64,000 nucleotides of DNA, taken from NCBI GenBank assembly GCA_030533405.1, contig JAUNJF010000009.1:37932-101931 (forward strand), read 5' to 3'. Source of the stretch: Eubacteriales bacterium. Its GTDB lineage: Bacteria; Bacillota; Clostridia; Lachnospirales; Lachnospiraceae. Of the stretch, positions 51,247-61,026 are shown piece after piece (the first letter of the stretch is position 1; each line of letters opens with the position of its first letter). The translations under genes were made by a program, and so were the position numbers. The notes beneath the pieces are model-generated. The model ran no database searches and had not been told where the DNA came from. It saw only the letters and a list, made by a program, of their open reading frames with translations.

Positions 51247-54200
51247 TTATTTTACCTTTACAGTAAACTTGATGCTCTTCTTTCCTGATGTAACTGTAAT
51301 TGTTGTCTTACCAGCCTTCTTAGCTGTTACTTTACCCTTAGATGTAACAGTTGCAATGCTCTTCTTGCTTGACTTAAATGTTAATTTGCTTGCTGAAGTA
51401 ATTGGTGTTACAACTGGCTTAAGCTGAAGTGTCTTACCCTTCTTAAGGCTTACAACCTTCTTATTAGCGATTGACTTATTTGTTGCCTTATTCTTAAGTT
51501 TCAACTTGGTAGTTGTTACTTTACCCTTTACTACATTTACTGTAATTGTAGCTTTCTTGCCCTTCTTAGTTGTTACAGTAATTGTTGCCTTACCAACCTT
51601 CTTAGCCTTAATCTTACCCTTCTTATCAACTGTTACGATGCTCTTCTTAGAACTCTTCCAGCTCTTAATAGAATCGCCCTTACCAAGTGTAATATCAGTA
51701 GCAAGTGCTGAAGAAGTCTTACCCTTCTGAATCTTTGTTGACTTAGCAGAGAACTTAGGATTAGCAACTTTCTCTTCTGAAGCAGTTGAAGTAGGCACTA
51801 ACTCTTTCGAAAGCTCTGCTGTACCAAATACAGCTGACTTAGACCAGCCAGATCCACTTGCATCATACCAATTTGCTGTACCAATTCTAGTTCCACCCTT
51901 ACCATCGTTAATCTGTAAGTCTAAACCAATCATTGATCCTGCAGATGCTTTCATAGATGTCCACTTAATTGCGGTCTCAACCATGTAACCATCTTTTGTC
52001 TTTGTTGTCTTAGATACAATGTTATCAGCTGTACATGACTCACCATTAAAGCTCTGTACATTTTCTGCATTGATACGATACTGCTTATCATTTCCATCTA
52101 AAGAATCTGTTTTCTTATTATCCTCATCAATGAAGATCTCTACAGAATCCTGCTCATGTGCAGCAGAAGCTGAAACATCAACTGTTGGATCCTTAACATT
52201 CATTAAGATATAAAGATTATCTGCATCCCACATAACCTTAGCAGTTGCTGATGCCTCTGGGCTTCCAGAAACAACCTCAAGCTTTGTCTCAGGAACGTTC
52301 TTCCAAATATCATCTACCTTACCATCAATCTTAGCAGAACCCTTACCGATTGACATAAATGGCTTTAATGTCATCTTAGCGTAGTACTTACTTGTGCTAT
52401 CCTGACTATTTGTTGTGTCATTGTAAGAAATCTTCTTCTCACCATCCTGAACAACCACATCAAATGCAACCTTCTGTAATACCTTTAAGCTCTTCTTAAC
52501 CTTGATTTCTGCTTCATATCCACCATCAATCTTCTTAGCATCTGCTCTCTTTACTGTATATTTTTCAATTGTTCCATCAATATCAACATACAATGTTACA
52601 GCATCTGTTGCATCTTCCTTCTCATCCTTAACCTGAATCTTGAATGTAATTCCATTCTCATCCCAAGAAGGAATAATGGTTGCGTTTGCTTCATCAAAGT
52701 TAAGTGAACTATTCACACCCTTTAAGGAATCTACCTCATTTACAAATGGTAATAATGTATCCTGCTGTACAATTCCCCAGTATGCTGGTTTAGCCTGATA
52801 ATTTGCATCAAATGGTAATGGACAAACTGGACTACCGTCACCAGAACCACCAACTGTATTTGCATCATTCAACCATGAGTGACCATCATCTGTTCCCCAT
52901 AATACAACTGCTGAAATATCGATACCGTCCTCAGCATCTAATTCATTAATCTTATTGAATAAATTCTTATATCTATGACCTTCTTTTGTATATTCGCCTT
53001 CAACCTGGTCCTTAGCACCTGTATATCCATTACTTGCCTTAAAGTCAAGCTCTGTAATCTGAACTTCTCCTACAATTGCTGAATATGCACGTACTGCATT
53101 TTCAAACTCTGCAAGAGATGGTGAATCCATGCCATAGTGACCCTGCATACCCATACCATCAATACGAGCACCCTCTGTTGACTTGATTGCAGTTAACAAA
53201 TTACAAATACCTTTCACTTTTCCAGGTGTTGTATCATTGTAATCATTATAGAACAACTTAACATATGATGGTGCATATTTGTTAGCTGACTTAAATGCTT
53301 CGCGAATAAATGTATCATCACCTGAGAAAATGCTATACCATGATGTTTCAACACCTGCTGCATCTCCCTGTGTTCTTACTTTATTTGTTGCATCACTTAC
53401 TGCCTCATTTACAACATCCCATGCGTAAATCATTCCATCATAAGGGCTTGACTTGCCATAATAATGATTCATAACAGCCTCAATATAGTTATCTAATCTC
53501 TCAAGCATAGCTTCCTTAGATAACAATGGCTTAGATGTATCATAATCTTCATGATAGAACCAAGCAGGTGTCTGTGAATGCCATGCAAGAACATGACCTC
53601 TCATCTTGATATCTGTTCCATTCTCTTTATTGTATGCGATCAAATCATCAAGAATCTTATCACCATCTTCAAAATGAAGCTTTAATCCCAACTTATTATC
53701 CGCTGTTTTCTCAACGATTGTTGGCTCTCCACCAAGAATAGATGCTGGTTTCATTTCATTCTCGCAAGTAACACTATTGAAATGTTTATGAACCAAATCC
53801 ATACGATCACTATCCGTCAACGCACTTGCTGGAAGCGCAACACCTGTACGCTCAATACCATTCTTTGTAAGAACATCTCTTAAATCAGGAATATCCTGCT
53901 GGATACTTCTATCAACAACAGTTCCATCATTTAAGAAGAAGGTAATCGAGTCAATCTTAAATGTGATAGGTCCTTCTGAATGATTCATGATACCAACATA
54001 CTTAATTGGAACTAAGTTTGTATTCTTTGCCTTTACCTGACTTGTCTGATATGCTACTGCAAACTCTTCACCACTGTTATCTGTATACTTATCATCCTTT
54101 ACAAGCATCTTAACAGACATAGAACCAAAGTTGCTGTCATCACCATTAATCTTGAATCCTTCTACTCTGCTTGCAATATCTTCTGGAATTACAAATCTAG

Positions 54201-55389
54201 CTTCATCCCACTGTGCTGCAAGATCAACCTTCAATGCATCTCCATCTTCTGTTACAGTTGCATTATACATTGTAGCCTGCTCAAGAGACTTGATTGCAAT
54301 CTTCTTATCTTCACTCTGAACAGCTCCACTAGAAAGCTCAGCAATCTTAAGTTCATCGATACAGAATTTAACACCTTCTGGTGCAGTAAACTCAATCTTA
54401 ACTTCTTCTGCAGCATCGTTTTCTGGCATATCAAATGTACCACTTAATTTCTGCCACTGATTTGTTAAAGTAATGTCTTTGTCATACTCTAATTCTGCAG
54501 CCATGTAATTGCCCCAACTTGCATCATGACTTGCGATTTCAAGTTTCACATCTCCCTTGTCTACGCCATCTGCTAATTTTGCATAATATGTAAATGCATA
54601 TGTTCCACCACTCTTCAATGCACTTGCAATATCTCCGTGATTAATATGAAGCTGATTCTCAGCTGTCACATATGCCTCACCACAATCTGCTCCTGGCTGT
54701 TCGCCCTTTGCATATTTAGTTACTGCATAATCTTTCCAACTAGCATCACTCCACCAGCCTGCACCTTCAAAGCTTGTGTTAAAATTACTAATCACATTCT
54801 GATCTGCTGAAATCTCACGAACAAACTCAAGATTCAAAGCATCAATGCAGAATACTGCGCCATTTGCATCTGAGAATTTCACCATAATCTCATCACTGTC
54901 CGCACAATCTGGCATCTTGATTGTTCCTGTTACCTTCTGCCATTTATCAGATACTGTTACCTCTTTATCATAAACAACTTCTGCAGGATTAAATGTACTC
55001 CAATCTGGATGCGCAATTACCTCAAGCTTTGGTTCTGCACTCTTTACTCCCTCACCAAGTTTTACATAGTATGAAAACTTATATGTTCCATTTGGTTCCA
55101 AAATTCCCGCTGCATTAATGTGTGCTTCCTTATCTGTTACTGTAAGATATGATTTTCCACACTCTTCTCCTGGCTGCTCACCCTCTGCATATGGTGTTAC
55201 AGCATAGTCTTTCCAGCTTGAATCACTCCACCAACCTGCTCCTTCAAAATTTGTATTATACTCTGCCAAAACATTTGCCACAGCTGTCTCTGCAGCTTCT
55301 GCAGTCAATACGTTATAAGGAATAGCGCCTTCTGCGATCATAGCACCAACCAAAACCATTGCACCTGCTTTTTTAAACTTTCTCCACAT
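51247..55389 (-). CDS. Secreted multidomain GH10 endo-1,4-beta-xylanase
   Basis: 1380 aa. A signal peptide (KAGAMVLVGAMIAEGAIPYN) is followed by two CBM22-like domains (each NFEGAGWWSD... to CIDAL), a third binding-like domain (VEGFKINGDDSNFGSMSVKM), then the GH10 barrel with acid/base Glu in WDVVNEAVS and nucleophile Glu in VQITELDFKAS, and substrate residues in RGHVLAWHSQTPAWF and WGTDDGHSW. After it come CBM9-like domains (KIDGKVDDIWKNVPETKLEV, QDSVEIFIDEDN) and two Big_2 repeats (SWKSSKKSIVTVDKKGK; TFKSSKKSIATVTSKGK). It degrades xylan outside the cell. The ATG at 55389 is chosen because the signal peptide begins there. Confidence 0.95.
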   Translation of the reverse strand: MWRKFKKAGAMVLVGAMIAEGAIPYNVLTAEAAETAVANVLAEYNTNFEGAGWWSDSSWKDYAVTPYAEGEQPGEECGKSYLTVTDKEAHINAAGILEPNGTYKFSYYVKLGEGVKSAEPKLEVIAHPDWSTFNPAEVVYDKEVTVSDKWQKVTGTIKMPDCADSDEIMVKFSDANGAVFCIDALNLEFVREISADQNVISNFNTSFEGAGWWSDASWKDYAVTKYAKGEQPGADCGEAYVTAENQLHINHGDIASALKSGGTYAFTYYAKLADGVDKGDVKLEIASHDASWGNYMAAELEYDKDITLTNQWQKLSGTFDMPENDAAEEVKIEFTAPEGVKFCIDELKIAELSSGAVQSEDKKIAIKSLEQATMYNATVTEDGDALKVDLAAQWDEARFVIPEDIASRVEGFKINGDDSNFGSMSVKMLVKDDKYTDNSGEEFAVAYQTSQVKAKNTNLVPIKYVGIMNHSEGPITFKIDSITFFLNDGTVVDRSIQQDIPDLRDVLTKNGIERTGVALPASALTDSDRMDLVHKHFNSVTCENEMKPASILGGEPTIVEKTADNKLGLKLHFEDGDKILDDLIAYNKENGTDIKMRGHVLAWHSQTPAWFYHEDYDTSKPLLSKEAMLERLDNYIEAVMNHYYGKSSPYDGMIYAWDVVNEAVSDATNKVRTQGDAAGVETSWYSIFSGDDTFIREAFKSANKYAPSYVKLFYNDYNDTTPGKVKGICNLLTAIKSTEGARIDGMGMQGHYGMDSPSLAEFENAVRAYSAIVGEVQITELDFKASNGYTGAKDQVEGEYTKEGHRYKNLFNKINELDAEDGIDISAVVLWGTDDGHSWLNDANTVGGSGDGSPVCPLPFDANYQAKPAYWGIVQQDTLLPFVNEVDSLKGVNSSLNFDEANATIIPSWDENGITFKIQVKDEKEDATDAVTLYVDIDGTIEKYTVKRADAKKIDGGYEAEIKVKKSLKVLQKVAFDVVVQDGEKKISYNDTTNSQDSTSKYYAKMTLKPFMSIGKGSAKIDGKVDDIWKNVPETKLEVVSGSPEASATAKVMWDADNLYILMNVKDPTVDVSASAAHEQDSVEIFIDEDNKKTDSLDGNDKQYRINAENVQSFNGESCTADNIVSKTTKTKDGYMVETAIKWTSMKASAGSMIGLDLQINDGKGGTRIGTANWYDASGSGWSKSAVFGTAELSKELVPTSTASEEKVANPKFSAKSTKIQKGKTSSALATDITLGKGDSIKSWKSSKKSIVTVDKKGKIKAKKVGKATITVTTKKGKKATITVNVVKGKVTTTKLKLKNKATNKSIANKKVVSLKKGKTLQLKPVVTPITSASKLTFKSSKKSIATVTSKGKVTAKKAGKTTITVTSGKKSIKFTVKVK

Positions 55390-55581
55390 TCTTGAAAATT
55401 CCCCTTTCAATTGATAGTTTTTTCTACACGCACCCTTTTTCCACATGATTGTTTGTAAATCTTCACTATATCATTTTATCGATATAGATACATTACACCA
55501 ACAACCTGCACAAAAAGAAACTCGTATGAATCCCATATTACCACATTTTTCCTAAATATAAACCCGATAAATTCAAAAGAA

Positions 55582-55628
55582 AAAAGACCCTTATATTCGC
55601 TCCAAAAAACGAATATAAAAGTCTTTTT
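55582..55628. terminator. Bidirectional terminator between xylanase leader and aspS
   Basis: TTATATTCG (55591-55599) pairs with CGAATATAA, extended by AAAAGAC/GTCTTTTT. It ends aspS. Confidence 0.8.
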
Positions 55629-55638
55629 ATACTTTGCA

Positions 55639-57429
55639 TTATTCCTCTGGAATCTCCACCTTTAAGCAAAGCTCCTCTAACTGCTTTGGATCAACTACAT
55701 CTGGTGCATTACTCATCAAACAAGATGCATCCTTAATCTTAGGGAATGCAATAACGTCACGAATAGAATCTGCACCTGTCATCAACATAATCATACGGTC
55801 CAAACCAAATGCAAGTCCTGCATGAGGTGGTACACCATACTTGAATGCATCTAACAAGAATCCAAAACGATCATGTGCTTCTTCCTCTGTAAATCCAAGA
55901 AGCTTGAACATCTTCTCCTGTACATCATCCTGGTGAATACGGACAGAACCACCACCAAGCTCAACACCATTTAATACGATATCATAAGCCTTTGCTCTTG
56001 CTGCACCCATATCTGTGTCAAGCAATTCCAAATCCTCATCCATTGGCATTGTAAATGGATGATGCATAGCCTTATAACGCTCCTCTTCATCTGACCACTC
56101 AAATACTGGGAACTCTGTTACCCACAAGAAACGATAATCCTTCTTATCAATCAACTCTAACTGCTCTGCCATCTCGCAACGCAATGCGCCAAGTACAGAG
56201 AATACAATCTTATCACGATCTGCAGCAAACAATAACAAGTCACCTGGCTCACCATCAACAGCTGCAACCAAGTTCTTCATTTCATCCTCTGACATGAATT
56301 TTGCAAAGGATGACTTAAAGGTTCCATCCTCGTTGATACAAATGTAAGCAAGACCCTTAGCACCATATCCCTTCGCAAAATCAACCAATGCGTCAATCTT
56401 CTTACGAGGCATAGCACCCTGTCCCTTAACATTGATTGCACGAACGGAACCGCCATTTTCAATAGCGCCTGTAAATACACCAAAACCGCAATCCTTAACG
56501 ATATCTGTTACATTCTTAAGCTCCATACCAAAACGAAGGTCTGGCTTATCCGAACCGAAACGCTCCATAGCCTCAGCCCATGTCATACGCTGAATTGGCA
56601 ACTGCACGTCTACGCCTAAACAATTCTTAAATACTCTTGCAAGCAAACGCTCATTTACATCTAATACATCCTCAACATCAACGAAGGATAACTCCATATC
56701 GATCTGAGTAAACTCAGGCTGACGATCTGCACGCAAATCCTCATCACGGAAACATTTTGCCACCTGATAGTAACGATCATAACCAGAAGCCATCAACAAC
56801 TGCTTGAAAATCTGTGGTGACTGTGGAAGTGCATAAAATGTTCCTGGATGCACACGGCTAGGAACCAAATAATCTCTTGCACCCTCTGGTGTTGACTTGT
56901 TAAGGATTGGTGTCTCAATCTCCAAAAAACCTTCCTCTGCAAGATAATTACGAATTTCACTTACAACCTTACTACGAAGAATCAAGTTACTCTGAATATC
57001 TGGACGACGAAGGTCAAGAGGACGATATTTCAAACGAATCTCTTCCTTTGTCTTTGAATTCTCCTCAATTGGGAATGGAGGTGTCTCAGCCTCAGAAAGA
57101 ATACGAATATCTTTTGCGATAATCTCAATATCACCTGTCGCCAAATTCTGATTGATTCCACCAGCACGCATAGCAACCTCACCAGTGATTGCAACAACAA
57201 ACTCACTACGAAGTTTCTCTGCCTTCGCAAAGCTTTCGCTTCCACATTTATCCTCTTCAAAAATAATCTGAAGCAAACCACTACGATCTCTCAAATCAAC
57301 AAAAATGATACCACCCTTGTTACGGCTCTTCTGTACCCAACCCATAACGGTTACGGTTTCATTTACATTCTTGTTACTTACTTCAGTACATCTGTGGGTT
57401 CTCTTTAACCCCTTCATTGACTCTGCCAT
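55639..57429 (-). CDS. aspS: Aspartyl-tRNA synthetase
   Basis: 596 aa, full length. Joins Asp to tRNA-Asp. N-terminal OB-fold anticodon domain (VTVMGWVQKSRNKGGIIFVD LRDRSG), class II motif 2 (KCFRDEDLRADRQPEFTQID), bacterial GAD insertion, and motif 3 (GLAFGLDRMIMLM). TAGGAGG precedes the ATG. Own terminator. Confidence 0.98.
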   Translation of the reverse strand: MAESMKGLKRTHRCTEVSNKNVNETVTVMGWVQKSRNKGGIIFVDLRDRSGLLQIIFEEDKCGSESFAKAEKLRSEFVVAITGEVAMRAGGINQNLATGDIEIIAKDIRILSEAETPPFPIEENSKTKEEIRLKYRPLDLRRPDIQSNLILRSKVVSEIRNYLAEEGFLEIETPILNKSTPEGARDYLVPSRVHPGTFYALPQSPQIFKQLLMASGYDRYYQVAKCFRDEDLRADRQPEFTQIDMELSFVDVEDVLDVNERLLARVFKNCLGVDVQLPIQRMTWAEAMERFGSDKPDLRFGMELKNVTDIVKDCGFGVFTGAIENGGSVRAINVKGQGAMPRKKIDALVDFAKGYGAKGLAYICINEDGTFKSSFAKFMSEDEMKNLVAAVDGEPGDLLLFAADRDKIVFSVLGALRCEMAEQLELIDKKDYRFLWVTEFPVFEWSDEEERYKAMHHPFTMPMDEDLELLDTDMGAARAKAYDIVLNGVELGGGSVRIHQDDVQEKMFKLLGFTEEEAHDRFGFLLDAFKYGVPPHAGLAFGLDRMIMLMTGADSIRDVIAFPKIKDASCLMSNAPDVVDPKQLEELCLKVEIPEE

Positions 57430-57476
57430 AATTGCCTCCTACTTTGTATATCAACTTCTACTTATAAACAATACAA

Positions 57477-57502
57477 ATGCATGGGTATAAAAACCCATGC
57501 AT
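57477..57502. terminator. Terminator after the sigma/anti-sigma fusion gene
   Basis: ATGCATGGGT (57477-57486) pairs with ACCCATGCAT (57493-57502) and has T-rich exits on both sides. Confidence 0.75.
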
Positions 57503-57570
57503 TATTATATATGCTTTGTTTGATTTTGTACAGTAACAAAAAACGAATTCTTGCAACTAAAATCTCTTTC

Positions 57571-58932
57571 CTACTCCATCGGATGCGTAAAAATACGAAT
57601 CACCTCATCCATTTCACCCACGCGCTGAATCTCCTCCCTGTCACCAATGATAACAAAACCATAAATGTTCAACCCATATTTCTCCACATTCGAAGCCCAT
57701 GCCTGAAAATCTACCTCTTTCCCCATCATTTCCGTGAATTCCTTTTGATCATCCATATAGCGAAGCATACTGATTACGTGTTGCTTCATATTCTCATCTG
57801 TCATCTCCCAATCATATTCATCCTCTCCGTCGGCCTCAATATTACACATTGTCAAAAGCGGATACTTCTTACCATCATACCCAATGCAAGGCACTCCATC
57901 CTGATATCGAAATCCCAGCGGCATGGAATCACAACAATACTCTGGCTCTCCTTCTGCATGCATTTCATCCTTTTTACAAATCGCACACCAATTGGCTCCT
58001 ACTTCATTTTCATCATCCCACTTACTGAAATCCGCAAAGGACACAACATCCTTTAATGTCATATATGCAATATAAATCTGATTATCTTCCAACGCATTCA
58101 GTGAATCCTGCTTTGTATAATTAATCTCTTCTGAGTAGTAATCCTGCACCTTATCCTCTGCAGGCATAAAGGAATTCGACACTAATCCCACGATTTTTCC
58201 ACTTAAAACATTGGGATTATACAAAATCATTTTTCCCTTGTTGATTGTTCCAGAAACATCTGTAAACTGACCCGTATAAGACATATTTTGTTCAATTGTA
58301 ACATCATACTCTGCATTTCCTTTTCCAATTACATTTGCAGTATGGCGATACACGCCTGGCAAAAATAATTCCGAATAGGTTGCAACATCAAGAGAAAGCT
58401 GATTCTCTTTCCTACCCTCATATTGTTCAGAGCTCCATGCAATTTTTCCCGGATCATAATAGAAACAATCTACAATCTGTGGAACAGCAAATATCACAAA
58501 ACACACAATTGCCAAAACCACAACACTAACGATAATTCCAGTTTTAATAAATGCATTGCGAATCGTTTTCTTTACCAGCAGTGTAAATGCTTCCGCCTCC
58601 CCATTCTTTTCCATTCCAATATCCGCTATACCTGCTACATCTGCAGACAACATCTCCTCATCCGACTGCACATCCTCAAGTACTTCTTCTATCTCCTCAA
58701 GATACGTTACTTTCCTTTCCCGATTTTGATGATTGAAATACAGATTTCTTGCCACCAAATAAAGCCAGGCTCGCACATTGGTATGCGCATCCGCTAGCGA
58801 AAGCAACGCCTTCAAAAAGGTTTCCTGCATCAAATCCTCCGCAAGCTCGCGGTTATGACAAAGAGAGAACAGATATAGGTAGATTTCTTTATGATATTTT
58901 GCATACAGTTGCTGCAATATTTTACTTTGCAT
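57571..58932 (-). CDS. ECF sigma region 2 fused to a membrane anti-sigma-like domain
   Basis: 453 aa. Residues 1-75 are sigma-70 region 2 (LYAKYHKEIYLYLFSLCHNR, AEDLMQETFLKALLSLADA, NVRAWLYLVARNLYFNHQNR). No sigma region 4 follows. Instead comes an acidic stretch and a membrane helix (about 128-152, IIVSVVVLAIVCFVIFAVPQ), then a 300-residue outside domain like the Firmicutes sigma-factor regulator (anti-sigma) family. Most simply, a sigma gene and its anti-sigma gene were joined by a deletion that removed region 4. Whether the product still acts is unknown. GGAGG precedes the ATG at 58932. Confidence 0.8.
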   Translation of the reverse strand: MQSKILQQLYAKYHKEIYLYLFSLCHNRELAEDLMQETFLKALLSLADAHTNVRAWLYLVARNLYFNHQNRERKVTYLEEIEEVLEDVQSDEEMLSADVAGIADIGMEKNGEAEAFTLLVKKTIRNAFIKTGIIVSVVVLAIVCFVIFAVPQIVDCFYYDPGKIAWSSEQYEGRKENQLSLDVATYSELFLPGVYRHTANVIGKGNAEYDVTIEQNMSYTGQFTDVSGTINKGKMILYNPNVLSGKIVGLVSNSFMPAEDKVQDYYSEEINYTKQDSLNALEDNQIYIAYMTLKDVVSFADFSKWDDENEVGANWCAICKKDEMHAEGEPEYCCDSMPLGFRYQDGVPCIGYDGKKYPLLTMCNIEADGEDEYDWEMTDENMKQHVISMLRYMDDQKEFTEMMGKEVDFQAWASNVEKYGLNIYGFVIIGDREEIQRVGEMDEVIRIFTHPME

Positions 58933-58944
58933 ATCTGCCTCCAC

Positions 58945-59240
58945 TTTTCAATTTTGAAACGTTTCTAACAATATAACAATGATACATCAAAAATGTTACA
59001 CATTAATTTTACACAAGCTTACACATTCATCATTCATCATATAGTGTACTATAATATAGCATCTTCAAAAATCAAAGAAAATGTCCTATGCACATTCATG
59101 AATAAATGTACATAGGACATAGTTCTGCACACATGCTCCTAACTTTCAAATTCAGAGTTAACCCTTTTCCATATTTTTATCTTAGCACAATATGATTCCG
59201 ATACTGTCTATCGAGGATCATAAAAATTTCAATTTTCATA
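58945..59240. other. Gene-free region with a terminator
   Basis: Holds the hairpin at 59091-59120 and AT-rich sequence. The promoter of the sigma fusion must be here. Nothing else recognised. Confidence 0.5.
59091..59120 (-). terminator. Terminator of the accessory-gene run
   Basis: ATGTCCTATG (59091-59100) pairs exactly with CATAGGACAT (59111-59120), with T-rich minus-strand exit. It lies about 120 bases past the GNAT gene. Confidence 0.75.
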
Positions 59241-59810
59241 TCAGGAAAATGTATTTTCGTATTCATCCTTTAATATAGAAAACACTTGTCTTCCTTCATA
59301 ATGATCTTTTCTCCAAAAGAAATCACGAAATGTTCCCTCATAAGTTAGCCCACACTTTTCAATAACTTTTTTAGAAGTCTCATTAGCTGTGCGACAATCA
59401 ATTTCTATTCTATGAAAATTTATCTCTTCAAAACCAAATTTGATAACTGCTTTTGTCATCTCAGTAGCGAATCCTTTACCCTGAAATGCTGGCCCAATGA
59501 CATACTCTATTTCACCTTGTTGATTATCGGTATCAACTCTAAAAAAAGCAATTTGTCCAATGCACTCTCCAGAGTTTTTTTCTATTACCGCCCATCGGTA
59601 ATAATCCTCTTTACAATAAGAAGCAATATACTTTGTATCAAATAATTCTCTAACAGCTTCATATGTAGGATAATACGGCTCACCATAATCCCACTGTGTC
59701 TGTTCATCCGCAATCCAATTACGAATCATAGAGTCAATATCTAAATAATCAAAACGTCTAAGAATCAATCTCTCAGTAGTAATTGTTCTTGTGCCTATAT
59801 GTGTAACCAT
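59241..59810 (-). CDS. GNAT acetyltransferase (RimJ/RimL type)
   Basis: 189 aa. TERLILRRFDYLDIDSMIRN at the start, then acetyl-CoA-binding GPAFQGKGFATEMTKAVIKF and HRIEIDCRTANETSKKVIEK CGL. Likely acetylates an amine on a small molecule or protein. The ribosome site (AAAGGA) lies inside the upstream intergenic repeat. Last gene of the accessory run. Confidence 0.88.
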   Translation of the reverse strand: MVTHIGTRTITTERLILRRFDYLDIDSMIRNWIADEQTQWDYGEPYYPTYEAVRELFDTKYIASYCKEDYYRWAVIEKNSGECIGQIAFFRVDTDNQQGEIEYVIGPAFQGKGFATEMTKAVIKFGFEEINFHRIEIDCRTANETSKKVIEKCGLTYEGTFRDFFWRKDHYEGRQVFSILKDEYENTFS

Positions 59811-59818
59811 ATAACCAT

Positions 59819-59873
59819 CCTTTCACAGCTAAATAAAAATTTACGGTAGCCCGTATTCTCAAAATAAGATTCC
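59819..59873. repeat. Intergenic repeat R1 of the accessory array
   Basis: About 55 bases, matching 61687-61741 at roughly four bases in five (18 identical bases at one end). It fills the whole gap between the hydrolase stop and the GNAT start. Confidence 0.6.
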
Positions 59874-60782
59874 TTAAGAATCCAGTACCCAATTCACAAT
59901 CTCTTGTTCCGATTCTTCCAATGCATTCATACATTCCATTTTGTGATTACCAAAAGTTTTGTATATAAATCCTATAAGTGGTAGCATACGATAAAGCTTA
60001 CGTTCTCTTTTTTTATTTGGCATCATTCCAATAAGATGACTTGCATTAGGATATATGCAGACTTTATATTCCTTTTCATATTTTATTGCATCTAATTGAC
60101 TCTTAATATAATTTACAGAGTAATCCGAAGGCCAAGCCTCATCGCCTGTTCCGGCTATCAATAATATCCTTGCTCCTGTTTCATATAGTTTAAGATCTGC
60201 AAGCGCTTCCAAATCTTTATCACGATAAGCATCTCTGTACGCAATCCACATTCCCATAACTTTACGGTTAGCTTCTTCATCAAAATAATACTTATTCATT
60301 TTTCGATGTGCAAAGCAAGGTCTTACAAACGGAATATCCTGCCCCTTCCATGTAGCAATACTTCTGCCGGAGTTAGATTTTTTATCAACAGTTCCTTCAA
60401 AAGGAACATGTGTAGGAGAACATAAAATCACATTATCAACGCCACCGATATATTTAGGAATAAGCGCTGCAAATATACTGCCCATTGACATACCATAAGT
60501 ACTAATATTGGTACATCCCATATCTTTCAATACCTTTAATGCCGGTATAAACATATCTAATGAAATTTGATTAGCACCATCAGATAGTCCTTCAGCTCCA
60601 AATAAAGAAACAGCAAGCGCAGCAATTCCATAATCTGCAAATCTATCTGCTATTAGTGTTCCCGGTAATATACTCTGTTCTCCACCCATTATTACTATTA
60701 CGCCGTACTTTGTGCTTTGTTCAGGGATTGAGAGATGTCCTACAAATCCATGCTCTTTCATATTATAGTTTATTCTGTTCAT
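59874..60782 (-). CDS. Alpha/beta hydrolase (BAAT/acyl-thioesterase C-terminal type)
   Basis: 302 aa. Nucleophile Ser in ISTYGMSMGSIFAAL, acid in AGTGDEAWPSDYS, and His in IYPNASHLIGMM. N-terminal GVIVIMGGEQSILPGTLIAD gives the oxyanion region. It resembles bile-acid-CoA:amino-acid N-acyltransferase/acyl-CoA thioester hydrolase C-terminal domains. Substrate unknown. AAGGGG precedes the ATG. Confidence 0.8.
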   Translation of the reverse strand: MNRINYNMKEHGFVGHLSIPEQSTKYGVIVIMGGEQSILPGTLIADRFADYGIAALAVSLFGAEGLSDGANQISLDMFIPALKVLKDMGCTNISTYGMSMGSIFAALIPKYIGGVDNVILCSPTHVPFEGTVDKKSNSGRSIATWKGQDIPFVRPCFAHRKMNKYYFDEEANRKVMGMWIAYRDAYRDKDLEALADLKLYETGARILLIAGTGDEAWPSDYSVNYIKSQLDAIKYEKEYKVCIYPNASHLIGMMPNKKRERKLYRMLPLIGFIYKTFGNHKMECMNALEESEQEIVNWVLDS

Positions 60783-60796
60783 CTCACTTTCCCCTT

Positions 60797-60822
60797 TCTA
60801 GCCCGAATGATCAAAATCATAA
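60797..60822. repeat. Partial intergenic repeat (R4)
   Basis: CTAGCCCGAATGATCAAAAT resembles the TAGCCCGTATTCTCAAAAT part of R1 and again lies just before a gene start. Confidence 0.4.
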
Positions 60823-60853
60823 AGTTCATATATTACTAAATCAGTCTGTAAAC

Positions 60854-61003
60854 CTATTTCAGAATATCTTCGCCCATCCCTGCCTTCTTGAATATTACTC
60901 CACATATTCCACCACCGGCCCAAAGACCGTCATTGGCTGCGTTAACCACAACATCAACTTCCTGATCTGCACAGGAAGCATTTATCAATTCAATCTTGCT
61001 CAT
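60854..61003 (-). pseudogene. Macro-domain N-terminal fragment, 49 aa
   Basis: IELINASCADQEVDVVVNAA NDGLWAGGGICGVIF KKAG is the start of a macro domain, including the ADP-ribose-binding NAAN and GGGI(C/A)G motifs. It stops after 49 residues while full macro domains have 140 or more. AGGAG precedes the ATG. Probably a truncated gene. It sits between two array repeats' genes. Confidence 0.7.
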
Positions 61004-61026
61004 ATGGCTACTCCTTGAAAATATTG

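Noticed and set aside
57430-57480. T-box or other riboswitch before aspS
   Set aside because: Only about 50 bases separate the terminator hairpin from the aspS start, too short for a T-box and with no conserved motif.
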